NCBI RefSeq assembly: GCF_900079775.1 | Contig: NZ_LT556038.1 | Span: 603,754 to 667,753, forward strand | From: Leyella lascolaii | Lineage (GTDB): Bacteria > Bacteroidota > Bacteroidia > Bacteroidales > Bacteroidaceae | DNA: 64,000 nt | Reading direction: 5' to 3' | Part shown: one piece after another, positions 20,602 to 28,561 of the stretch | Layout of the letters: each line of letters begins with the position of its first letter | How positions within the stretch are numbered: the first letter of the stretch is position 1 | Translations under genes and position numbers: made by a program | The notes under the pieces: generated by a model | What the model was told of the DNA's origin: nothing | The model's database searches: none | What the model saw: only the letters and a program-made list of their open reading frames with translations

Positions 20602-20804
20602 ATGAGATACTTATACAGAATAGCAGATAAAATACTGCAAGAACATCTGGAAACGTTTGGAGTTGTACTGATAGAAGGTCCAAAATGAACCGGCAAAACG
20701 ACAACAGTTGAGTAACAAGCCAAAAACGTGATTAAGTTACAGGATTCTGACAAAGCCCATGAATACCTGACAAAGGCGACAACCAATACTTCGTTATTTT
20801 TGAA
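20602..20804 (+). pseudogene. Decayed AAA ATPase (DUF4143-type), 5' fragment
   Basis: Reading from ATG at 20602 gives RIADKILQEHLETFGVVLIE, then a Walker A region GPK*TGKTTT in which a TGA (20686-20688) stands where the family has Trp. VE*QAKNVIKLQDSDKAHEY follows, with a TAA (20713-20715) in place of what is probably Gln. The reading resembles the N-terminus of the ATP-binding DUF4143 proteins common in Bacteroidales. Similarity stops at about 20804, where the sequence changes abruptly to a copy of the start of the neighbouring small membrane protein genes, so the rest of the gene has been lost. Confidence 0.75.
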
Positions 20805-20905
20805 AGGAGGTTTTGTTTCCAGACCCAGTAATGGTAGCTTGAAGCGAACAGTTTTATGATAAACTTTTTCATTATTTATATGTTTCTGCATTACATATAT
20901 TCATC
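20805..20905 (-). pseudogene. 5' remnant of a small membrane protein gene
   Basis: On the minus strand from ATG at 20870-20872 the reading is MKKFIIKLFASSYHYWVWK, clearly paralogous to MKRFIIKLFASRYHYWVFW (start 21937) and MKRFIINIIAAHYHYWL (start 21495). The similarity extends upstream: 20826-20905 matches 21888-21965 with few differences. The frame then runs into the decayed ATPase sequence, so only about 24 codons remain. It is the third and most degraded copy of a tandem family. Confidence 0.7.
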
Positions 20906-21063
20906 AAGTTTTTATTTCACCTCTGCCGACCCAATAACGACAGTTTACTGCCATTATTTTCTTTAATGTCAGTCGTATGCTGTTTTTAAGACAGAATTAT
21001 TTACGTCTATTAATTCAGAACAAATCTGCCTATTTGTTTCCGGGCAGTACATGCAGGCATTTC

Positions 21064-21495
21064 CTATATTATTAAATTCATTACATCAAATACCGTAAAG
21101 AACCTGTTCGTTTTTACCGCATAGCGCGCTATACAGAAAAACAAAATAAGATTGGCATATAGCAACAAAAAAAAGAACGAGTGATAGAGATAATATCCCG
21201 CCTTAGTCTGTCTGCGCTCAACGAGGGCGACACATCTTACCGGGAATATACGCTTAAGCAGACGTCTGATAATCTCAACACTCACCACTACAGCTATTAT
21301 CGGTGTTAACCAACCTATTTTAAGTGTTATATATAAAAGAAGTCCGCCTGCAAACAGGTCCAGATTCATACCCGTTAAGGTTAACACTAAAGCAATATTA
21401 TAATATGTATCAATATGCGGGCTATGATTTCTTTTCTGTACCCTCAGCCAATAGTGATAATGTGCTGCTATTATATTTATGATAAACCTTTTCAT
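21064..21495 (-). CDS. Small membrane protein, immunity candidate
   Basis: A 143-residue protein with a conserved start (MKRFIINIIAAHYHYWL). Hydrophobic segments lie at about 34-75, possibly two helices (ALVLTLTGMNLDLFAGG and IGWLTPIIAVVVSVEII), and at about 107-127. A basic stretch (RRLLKRIFPVRCVALVERRQ) separates them. It is paralogous to the gene at 21546-21937 and to the remnant at 20805-20905. The tandem copies directly follow the double-glycine-leader gene at 21956-22630. Small multi-pass proteins in this position are often immunity proteins for exported bacteriocins. I infer that role from context; no family was recognised. Confidence 0.65.
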   Translation of the reverse strand: MKRFIINIIAAHYHYWLRVQKRNHSPHIDTYYNIALVLTLTGMNLDLFAGGLLLYITLKIGWLTPIIAVVVSVEIIRRLLKRIFPVRCVALVERRQTKAGYYLYHSFFFLLLYANLILFFCIARYAVKTNRFFTVFDVMNLII

Positions 21496-21545
21496 TATAT
21501 TTAATATCTGTATTATATATCCTCCCTGCTTTTATACATGAGTCT

Positions 21546-21937
21546 CTACATTTTTGCCGCAAGACGACATAAGTAGAATAACAAGAATAGGTTACCGTAT
21601 TCTAATACAATGAATATTGTGTGATATATATAATATTCTGTCTTTGTGAGCCGTCGTTCGGCAAGGTCTATCCTTTTCACAGGAAACATCCGTTTAAGAA
21701 GGAGATAGTTGACCTCTATACCTACAAACGGTGCTATGAATATAGCCCACCCACCTATCTTAACAACTATAAAATAGAAAAGATGTCCACCTGTAAGTAT
21801 ATCTAAATTCGTTTCCAATAAAGTAAACGTAAAGGATATGAATAAGAAGGTTCTAGAATATGCATCCTCTCTCTTTTTTTCCAGAATACCCAATAATGAT
21901 AACGTGAGGCGAACAGTTTTATGATAAACCTTTTCAT
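21546..21937 (-). pseudogene. Small membrane protein, paralogue with frameshift in an A7 tract
   Basis: The conserved family start (MKRFIIKLFASRYHYWVFW) begins at 21937 but goes out of frame in a run of seven A residues (minus strand, about 21873-21880). The remaining 110 codons continue in the -1 frame (KKREDAYSRTFLFISFTF through LEYGNLFLLFYLCRLAAKM) and align with the paralogue at 21064-21495. The intact 3' part could start only at a TTG at 21893. Either the gene is broken, the tract varies in length, or ribosomes slip back one base on the A run. The last option has precedent on A-rich heptamers in other bacteria but is speculative here. Confidence 0.65.
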
Positions 21938-21955
21938 TATTTATATGTTTCTGTA

Positions 21956-22630
21956 TTACATATATTCCTCTATTTTTTCGGCTATCTTTTCTGATACGTA
22001 ATCTACCGTGCCGCTCATGTCGAGAATGGTGAAAACAACCGTTCCTCCCGGACCTAAAACGGTTGCACTTACTGTAATCGCAGTATTTACGATGTTCTTA
22101 GGTGACGGATCATTCAAAGTCCGTGCTGCTGACAATGCAACTCCCGTTATACCACATCCTTTAAATGCTGCTTTTGTGAACCGAATATATCCTTGAGCAG
22201 TCTTCCCCATCTCACACCCTTTTATCATATCGAAAAGATATTTCTTTACCGAGAAATTGAGCGTGAATCCGTTCACTGCATCAGTCACCGTGTTCACGGC
22301 ATCTTCATATGCTCCATAAAGATTACGATAGATTGAAGATGCGTCATCGAAAAAGGATATGACATTGTTGTTTGCGGAACTGCAGTTATTTGTGCTGCTA
22401 TAATAAATGTTCCACTCCGGCATGAAATATCCCATCCCCATGACATATCCTCCCGTCCATGGGTGGTTGAGGTCTGCCATCATTCCCCAAAACTCCTCCT
22501 TAGTATACGGATCATTGAACGTGCCGCTGCCGCAGCCTACCAGTTCTCTCTGCTCTCCGTCGGACAGGACAACATAGCTCTGCCGCAGTCCAATGAGATT
22601 CATACGTGTTATCTTCTTTTTTTTCAACAT
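21956..22630 (-). CDS. Double-glycine-type leader protein, bacteriocin-like candidate
   Basis: A 224-residue protein whose N-terminus reads as a leader for a C39-peptidase exporter: a basic start (MLKKKKITRMN), then VVLSDGEQRELVGC at residues 20-33. This aligns position by position with VVSLEEQKLYYGG in the protein at 32351-32869. Cleavage would follow G32-C33. The mature part of about 190 residues has an aromatic/Asn-rich region (YFMPEWNIYYSSTNNCSSANNN) and then a Gly/Ala/Val-rich hydrophobic stretch (about 160-205, TAITVSATVLGPGGTVVFTI) that could insert into membranes. Tandem small membrane genes follow and a LanC-like gene precedes. Function as a toxin is inference; no known bacteriocin family was recognised. 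Confidence 0.65.
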   Translation of the reverse strand: MLKKKKITRMNLIGLRQSYVVLSDGEQRELVGCGSGTFNDPYTKEEFWGMMADLNHPWTGGYVMGMGYFMPEWNIYYSSTNNCSSANNNVISFFDDASSIYRNLYGAYEDAVNTVTDAVNGFTLNFSVKKYLFDMIKGCEMGKTAQGYIRFTKAAFKGCGITGVALSAARTLNDPSPKNIVNTAITVSATVLGPGGTVVFTILDMSGTVDYVSEKIAEKIEEYM

Positions 22631-22641
22631 TTTTCTTGTGT

Positions 22642-22859
22642 TTATTTCTTACGTTCAGTAAATATTATCGGTACTTTATATATCACATTCACCGGTGTGC
22701 CGTTGAGTGTGCCGGGGAAACTGAGACATAGTTTCCGGATTTATCTGGATTCGTTCTTACTGTCTCATTGTCCATGGCAACACGCTGCATTTTCAGAGTC
22801 CCGCATCCGTACGCAGTAATGACGAACACGGGCAATACAAATAAATTTCTCATAATCAT
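22642..22859 (-). pseudogene. Small lipoprotein fragment with TonB-C-like end, frameshifted
   Basis: From ATG at 22859 or 22853 the frame gives MRNLFVLPVFVITAYGCGTL, which resembles a lipoprotein signal, followed by about 30 residues. The frame then closes. In the neighbouring frame the sequence continues as LSFPGTLNGTPVNVIYKVP and ends at 22642 with IIFTERKK, which resembles the last strand of TonB C-terminal domains. The simplest reading is one short gene with an indel near 22735. It lies between the LanC-like gene and the leader-bearing gene. The assignment is tentative because the protein is so short. Confidence 0.35.
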
Positions 22860-22868
22860 AATATAATT

Positions 22869-23825
22869 TTATAAAGGTAGTCTGTTTTTTATAAAATACA
22901 TGCCTGCGGCGGCAAGTTTCTGATTCACATTGCTTATATCATAAAAACAATCCATCATCTTCTTATTTACATAATTGATATACTTGTCTGTATCTGTTTT
23001 ATATAACGACATGTCATACAGAATGTTCCACCATCCGTAATCATACCATAAATCGAGCGCATTGATGTTGCCTTCCACCCGTTTCTTTTCATTTAACACA
23101 ATGCCATAACGATTGTCCGGATTTAATTTCTCGAAAGTTACAAGGTCACAATACCTGTATCTCTTGTTTGAAACCGACTGTTCCATACCCAAATCACACA
23201 GGTGTCTTATTTCTCCTGTCTTTGCTGTGAATGAGCTGTCTGTAGCGCATAACATGTTGCAGACAAACACAATGGAATTGATGAAAGACAGATGAAGTGC
23301 CGTATTGCTGTCATGGCATTTCTCCAGATTGTCTTTTACCAATGAGATTAAATCATCTGCACAGCCGACATCTAAACCTTCCGGATAAAACCTCAATCTG
23401 TATGACAGGTATATTCCTGGTGAGAACAGCGGAGCAGGATAATTGTCTTCTATAAGGAATTTATCCGGCATGTCTCTCAACAGAACAGCATCAACATGCC
23501 CCAATATGTCCTCTCCCTCCGGTTCGACAAAACCGTCGTGCAGCAGACTCACAATGCCACATCCTATTCCTGCCACTCCATCAGTCACACTTGGAGACAT
23601 TGACGGGTTAAGACTCATGAACACTTCGTCAAGCAGGACGGATGCTGTTTTTGCATAATACTCACAACCCGTATACCTCGAACAATTATAGAAAAACAGA
23701 CATAGCCCCATTTTCCCATCAAACAGACCCACCTTTTCCGTGTTATCATAATTCGCCATTACTGTATTGGCAATTCTCATCAACAGTGTGCTTTGCATTT
23801 TCCTCCGACTGTAATTTCTTTTCAA
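22869..23825 (-). CDS. LanC-like protein without visible zinc ligands (copy 1)
   Basis: A 318-residue helical protein. Motifs of the lanthionine synthetase C-like fold are visible: LFDGKMGLCLFFYNCSRYTG (about 38-57) and VTDGVAGIGCGIVSLLHDGF (about 81-101), the repeated G-x-x-G turns of the alpha/alpha toroid. The Cys, Cys-His zinc triad of true cyclases (CxG and CHG motifs) is not seen, and no dehydratase is encoded nearby, so cyclase activity is doubtful. A paralogue lies at 32906-33862 and both end in an FYDI-N-N-LA-G pattern. Each copy lies just upstream of a double-glycine-leader gene, which suggests leader or substrate binding or peptide modification. Confidence 0.7.
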   Translation of the reverse strand: MKRNYSRRKMQSTLLMRIANTVMANYDNTEKVGLFDGKMGLCLFFYNCSRYTGCEYYAKTASVLLDEVFMSLNPSMSPSVTDGVAGIGCGIVSLLHDGFVEPEGEDILGHVDAVLLRDMPDKFLIEDNYPAPLFSPGIYLSYRLRFYPEGLDVGCADDLISLVKDNLEKCHDSNTALHLSFINSIVFVCNMLCATDSSFTAKTGEIRHLCDLGMEQSVSNKRYRYCDLVTFEKLNPDNRYGIVLNEKKRVEGNINALDLWYDYGWWNILYDMSLYKTDTDKYINYVNKKMMDCFYDISNVNQKLAAAGMYFIKNRLPL

Positions 23826-23853
23826 AGCTCCAATATCTCCGGTTTGAGAAACT

Positions 23854-25737
23854 TCATTTTCCGCATGCCTTATAGTCTATGGCATTTATGAATAAGTTGA
23901 TTAACTCATTAACGTGATAGTCGAAAGAGAACCGCATACGGTTTGCCAGCATGTTTGCCGTGAGCGTACGGTGAGTTATCTCATCCTTAAGACTGGCAAG
24001 CAACTCGTCATAGTCATCATAGAACAATGCAGCTCCAGCTGCCCCCACAACCTCGTTCACGGCAAGCACATGTCCTTTGTTACGTGGTATGATGACAGGC
24101 AATCCGGCTGCGGCATAGGTACATACACGTGCCGGAATGTTGAAGTCGTCCCATGTGGTATGCAACATATTACCATTATTGTAGCTCTTGGCACAATGAA
24201 GCCATCCCGCGTCATATTTTGACAGCTCTTCCGTCCAGCGGTCGGACGCCACATGAGGATGGACATGGAAATGATGAGGAGCGATGCGATAACGGCTGAT
24301 ATTCTCACGCTCACGGTCGTCAAAGTAGTTCTCGGTATAGAGATGCACGTGTATGTCATGCTTCGCAAGCCACGCCAGCTGTGACCCGGAGATGCCAATC
24401 ATTCGTCCGGTCACTACAGTGTGTATGCATCCGTCGGTGTCTGACAGTTTCGGTGAGAAACAGTCTTTGAAAATATCTTTCTTCGGCAGGTCTCCGTCCA
24501 TACACAGCGTGGGTGCGGACGAAGGCGGAAGAAACTGAGAGAACCATCTTTTCACAGGCTCGTTGAGGAATATGCGCCCTGAGGCATTGTGGTAAAGCCA
24601 CATGAGTTTCTCGAAGTTGCCCTGACGTAATGCGAGATGAGGACCTTCCTTAAAATGCCACACGAAAGGAATATCCCGGCACTGCCGCATCACCGACCAC
24701 ACAAAAGGAACGCTTCCGAAGTTGAGCATGGCATAGATAATGTCCGGCTTTATCTGACGTACTCTCTCAAGCCATCCGTCTTCAGGTATGTCCTCAACAT
24801 GCCCGAACGGCAACGGTCCTACTGTAGAGAAAGAAAACACCGGTGATGTGTCCCACAGACCATAGAGTTTATGTCCTGCCTCTTCCAGAGCATATATGCG
24901 TTCAGGATTGTACGCAAGTTCGCCTACAAGAAGTATTTTCAAGGGACGCTCACAAAGCACGCATTCCTTTCTGTAGCGGGAATAGAAAGAACCTTCGTCA
25001 ATGAACTTCTGTTTTGAGACTTTCATGCGGATGGGATTCTTCACCTTATAATAAAGGCGATATTTGTTAAGCCCACCGCCATAACGTTCGCCTGTGATTT
25101 TGTGCCGTTGGTGCGGGTGTTGTGTCCAAAAACATGTTATCTCATCAGTACGACCGAATGCGCCTTCTCCGGACACACGTCCCCAGAACATCTGGTATAG
25201 ATCCTCGGTGACATATTCGTCACGCGTAAGCCATCTGTGAGCAGTTTTTCTGTGAGCAGTCTGAACAAGTTGCAGGCAATTGCCCCGGCGGAGTCCCTTG
25301 CTCTCCACATCCGGACTATAGAACAGAGAGTCGCGTGATTCGTATCTTACACCCGAATACACAAGGAACAGCTCATCATTGCCGGAAAAGGCACGGCTGA
25401 GACTTTCGAGATGGTTGTCAAAATAGAAATCATCTGAAGGCAGATAGGCTATATGATCGTAGCGCGCCACATCGAGTCCCTGATTCAAGGCATGTCCGAG
25501 TCCGGTATTATATGCGTTGCGGATGTACCTCACACGCCTGTCATTCATATAGTCGGTGATAAACGTCTCAGTCTCATCCGTGGAGCCGTCGTTTACTATT
25601 ATCAGTTCCCAGTTTGTGTATGTCTGTTTGAACAGGCTGTCTATAGCCCTGCGTATGAACCATGACTGATTGAATGTCGGCATTATTACCGAGAAAGAAA
25701 TCCGTGTTTCCATATTCATCTTGTGCTTATTTATCAA
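23854..25737 (-). CDS. Two-domain glycosyltransferase (GT2 plus GT4-like)
   Basis: A 627-residue protein. The N-terminal domain (about 10-240) is GT2 (SVIMPTFNQSWFIRRAIDSL, NDGSTDE, and the DD motif in AYLPSDDFYFDN). The C-terminal half (about 270-620) resembles a GT4/GT1-type donor-binding fold (ILLVGELAYNPERI, then a late segment RVCTYAAAGLPVIIPRNKGH). It lies 28 bp upstream of a LanC-like gene and near a C39 exporter rather than in the polysaccharide locus. Glycosyltransferases are known members of Bacteroidales double-glycine peptide systems, so it may glycosylate an exported protein. Membership in that family was not checked by search. Alternative Met starts exist at 25719 and 25713. Confidence 0.75.
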   Translation of the reverse strand: MINKHKMNMETRISFSVIMPTFNQSWFIRRAIDSLFKQTYTNWELIIVNDGSTDETETFITDYMNDRRVRYIRNAYNTGLGHALNQGLDVARYDHIAYLPSDDFYFDNHLESLSRAFSGNDELFLVYSGVRYESRDSLFYSPDVESKGLRRGNCLQLVQTAHRKTAHRWLTRDEYVTEDLYQMFWGRVSGEGAFGRTDEITCFWTQHPHQRHKITGERYGGGLNKYRLYYKVKNPIRMKVSKQKFIDEGSFYSRYRKECVLCERPLKILLVGELAYNPERIYALEEAGHKLYGLWDTSPVFSFSTVGPLPFGHVEDIPEDGWLERVRQIKPDIIYAMLNFGSVPFVWSVMRQCRDIPFVWHFKEGPHLALRQGNFEKLMWLYHNASGRIFLNEPVKRWFSQFLPPSSAPTLCMDGDLPKKDIFKDCFSPKLSDTDGCIHTVVTGRMIGISGSQLAWLAKHDIHVHLYTENYFDDRERENISRYRIAPHHFHVHPHVASDRWTEELSKYDAGWLHCAKSYNNGNMLHTTWDDFNIPARVCTYAAAGLPVIIPRNKGHVLAVNEVVGAAGAALFYDDYDELLASLKDEITHRTLTANMLANRMRFSFDYHVNELINLFINAIDYKACGK

Positions 25738-25761
25738 TATTAAATTTATGCTACTGTATCA

Positions 25762-26106
25762 TCAAGAATATAACACACTTGTTATGTCAAGAAACTCACG
25801 TATCATTTCCACTACAGTCCTGTTTCCGGCAATTCTTGATTTTATGGAGCGTACAGAAGACTCACCTACTCCCATGAAGTCGGAGATTCTCTTCGTACAG
25901 AATCACATACTGCTAAGAATGAGAAACATCTCCGAACTCGACCTCCTGATGTCATATACATGACGTATTCCTGTCATATGTTCAAAAAACGCAAACAATG
26001 CAGAACGTTGTCCTTCATTGAGCTCGCTCATTCGGTCTATTCTACCTTGAGCAATATTCACATAGACACGGAATCCGTCTATTATCGCATTTTCTATTTT
26101 TGTCAT
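25762..26106 (-). pseudogene. HTH-type protein interrupted by an in-frame TGA
   Basis: The frame from 26106 encodes 67 residues (MTKIENAIIDGFRVYVNIAQ... to FLILSSM) and ends in TGA at 25903-25905. The same frame then stays open for 47 more codons, FCTKRISDFMGVGESSVRSI and onward to a stop at 25762. The distal part has the shape of a helix-turn-helix (ISDFMGVGESSVRSIKSR). The simplest reading is one gene of 114 codons with a nonsense change at codon 68. The family is not recognised. It sits between the ABC exporter and the glycosyltransferase on the same strand and could have been the local regulator. Confidence 0.6.
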
Positions 26107-26257
26107 GACATGTTAAGTTTACTTATCAGATAAAAGCTTTAACCACAATCGGTCATTAGAACGTATATATTTGAATAAATCCTTATTTCACATACTCTCC
26201 AGTCCACTCGACATTAACGCACAACCAAACCGGAGTCCAATGACCGATTGGGGGTTA

Positions 26258-26359
26258 AACAGATGTTCCAAATTAATTACCATCATATTGTGTGATGTTC
26301 AGAAGATACAGATAACATATGTTTATTTTATAATATCAGTTAAATTTGAACAGCTACTT
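26258..26359. mobile_element. MITE-like element, copy A
   Basis: About 100 bp with terminal inverted repeats: left AACAGATGTTCCAAATTAAT, right (reverse complement) AAGTAGCTGTTCAAATTTAA. Internal ends match copies at 37673-37793 and 62202-62400, notably the CATCATATTGTGTG block. The right end lies 6 bp from the stop codon of the ABC exporter gene. No coding capacity. Confidence 0.65.
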
Positions 26360-26365
26360 AATAGT

Positions 26366-28561
26366 TCAGTCATCCATCTTGTCTGACTGCGACGCAACAA
26401 GCTCATAATAATGTCCCTTACGTTCCATGAGCGAATCGTGATTGCCTACTTCCACGATGTGACCGTGATCCATCACGACAATCTGGTCAGCATTTCTTAT
26501 GGTGCTCAGCCTGTGGGCTATGACAACTACAGTGCGATTCTCGAAAGCCGAGCCCAAAGCATCAACGATTTTTCTCTCGTTAATGGTGTCAAGAGAGTTT
26601 GTAGCCTCGTCGAGAAAAAGAAACTGTGGATTTCGATAGAGGGCACGAGCTATGAGCAGACGCTGTTTCTGTCCTCCGCTCAGTCCGCGTCCGCGCTCTC
26701 CTATCAGTGTATCAAAACCTTTTGGCATGGAATTTATCTCATCCTCTATCTGCGCTGTGCGACAGCATGTGAGCAAGCGTTCTTTGTCAATACGTTCATC
26801 ATCAAGCACGATGTTGTTCAGTATAGTATCGCTGAATATTTTCCCGTCCTGCATCACAACTCCACAAAGGTTTCTCCACTGTCTCAGGTTTATTGCCATT
26901 ACGTTCATGCCACCCATCTTTATGTCACCGAACGATGGCTTGTATAGTCTTACAAGCAGCTTAAGCAGAGTTGATTTGCCGCTACCACTGCCTCCAACGA
27001 TGGCGGTCACCTTGTTTTCGGGAATTGTAAGATAGATGTGGTTGAGCACAAAAGGAGAGTTCATCGTGTACTGGAACATGACATTCTCCAGTGTAATGTC
27101 CCGGCTTTGCGGCAGTACAGTTGACGACCCCACAGAAAGAAACTCTTCCTCATCGTCGAGCTGACGAATCTCGTTCATGCGGAGGAAAGATATTTTGGCG
27201 TACTGCGCCGAAACCACGAAGTTGATGAACTGTACCAACGGTCCGTTCAGCATTCCTATGATAAACTGGGTGGATATCATCACTCCGAAAGTTATCTGTC
27301 CGTCTATAACGGCTGTGGCGCAGAAAAACACTATCGCCATGTTCTTTATGCTGTCTATAAACTGTGCTCCAAGATTCTGCATGTTGTTCACAGTAAGCAC
27401 CCGTTTGTTTACATGATAAAGCCCCGCCTGGATCTCTTCCCATTTCCACCGCCGCGAACGCTCATAATTATATATCTTTATATCCTGTATTGCCGATACC
27501 GTCTCCACCCAATAGCTCTGGTTACGGGATATAAGCTCGAAATACTGCCAGTCGAGCTTTTTTCTTATCTTAAGGAAGAGCAGTACCCAAGCCACATATA
27601 ACACAGAGCCACTGAGGAATATGAAGAATATGACATAGTTGTACACAAGAAGTATTATGGAGAACACAACAAATGTAAGCGACGAGAATACAAGGGCGAG
27701 AGAGTTGTTCATTATGAAACTCCTGATGCGCTCGTGATCCTGTGCACGCTGTAGGATGTCTCCAATCAGCTTGTTCTCGAAAAACGTCACCGGCAGTTTC
27801 ATGAGTTTTATGAGATAATCTGAAATGAGAGCAATGTTAACGCGGGCAGTTATATGCATGAGAATCCAGTCTCTGAGAACATTGAAAATCATGATGCTCA
27901 CAAGAATGCAGATATTCCCGACAAGCACCATGTTGATGAAATTGACGTCTGACGTACTTATTCCCACATCAATTACCGCCTTGGAAATAAAGGGCAGAAT
28001 ACCCTGCAGCAGGGTGACAAAAAGCATGATCATGAATACCAGCGCGAAGTTGTTTCTGTAAGGAACAAAATAGCGCATGATACTTACGAAACTGTTTTTC
28101 TGCTGTTCGCGCTCTTCCCTGGACGTATTGAAGTCTGCTGTAGGCTCAACGGCAAGCAGCACACCCATGCCACCGTCCTTCTCATACCATCCGTCGGCAA
28201 ACTCTCGCACATTGTAACGCACATGACCTTTTGTGGGATCTGACACCCACACATGTCTTTTGTCAGCCTTATATACCACAACAAAATGGTTGCCGTGCCA
28301 GAATATTATGGCTGGGAAGGGAACTTTTTCCACCAAATCGTCCACTCCGCACTTTATGGCGAGACTGTGCAGTCCTATGCTCTCCGCACCTGTTCCGAGG
28401 TCAAGCAGCGAAACACCCTCTTTTGTCAGCCCGCACCTGTCGCGCAGATATTGCAGGGAGTAGTATCTGCCGAAATACTTGGCAACCATTTTAAGGCATG
28501 CCGGTCCGCAGTCCTGCGAATCCATCTGATATTCTATAGGAAACCTTCTGAACGCCATCAC
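26366..28561 (-). CDS. Peptidase-containing ABC transporter (C39 PCAT)
   Basis: A 731-residue exporter that cleaves double-glycine leaders and moves the cargo across the inner membrane. The N-terminal C39 peptidase (about 8-140) has the catalytic Cys in MDSQDCGPACLKM, His in WHGNHFVVVYK and Asp in VSDPTKG. A six-helix ABC transmembrane domain follows (about 165-445). The ATPase has Walker A GGSGSGKSTLLKLL, signature LSGGQKQRLLIARAL, Walker B FLFLDEAT and the H-loop AHRLST. Its ATG overlaps the stop of the HlyD-like gene by 4 bp. With the HlyD- and TolC-like genes upstream it forms a complete three-part export system for the two leader-bearing proteins of this locus. Confidence 0.93.
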   Translation of the reverse strand: MMAFRRFPIEYQMDSQDCGPACLKMVAKYFGRYYSLQYLRDRCGLTKEGVSLLDLGTGAESIGLHSLAIKCGVDDLVEKVPFPAIIFWHGNHFVVVYKADKRHVWVSDPTKGHVRYNVREFADGWYEKDGGMGVLLAVEPTADFNTSREEREQQKNSFVSIMRYFVPYRNNFALVFMIMLFVTLLQGILPFISKAVIDVGISTSDVNFINMVLVGNICILVSIMIFNVLRDWILMHITARVNIALISDYLIKLMKLPVTFFENKLIGDILQRAQDHERIRSFIMNNSLALVFSSLTFVVFSIILLVYNYVIFFIFLSGSVLYVAWVLLFLKIRKKLDWQYFELISRNQSYWVETVSAIQDIKIYNYERSRRWKWEEIQAGLYHVNKRVLTVNNMQNLGAQFIDSIKNMAIVFFCATAVIDGQITFGVMISTQFIIGMLNGPLVQFINFVVSAQYAKISFLRMNEIRQLDDEEEFLSVGSSTVLPQSRDITLENVMFQYTMNSPFVLNHIYLTIPENKVTAIVGGSGSGKSTLLKLLVRLYKPSFGDIKMGGMNVMAINLRQWRNLCGVVMQDGKIFSDTILNNIVLDDERIDKERLLTCCRTAQIEDEINSMPKGFDTLIGERGRGLSGGQKQRLLIARALYRNPQFLFLDEATNSLDTINERKIVDALGSAFENRTVVVIAHRLSTIRNADQIVVMDHGHIVEVGNHDSLMERKGHYYELVASQSDKMDD

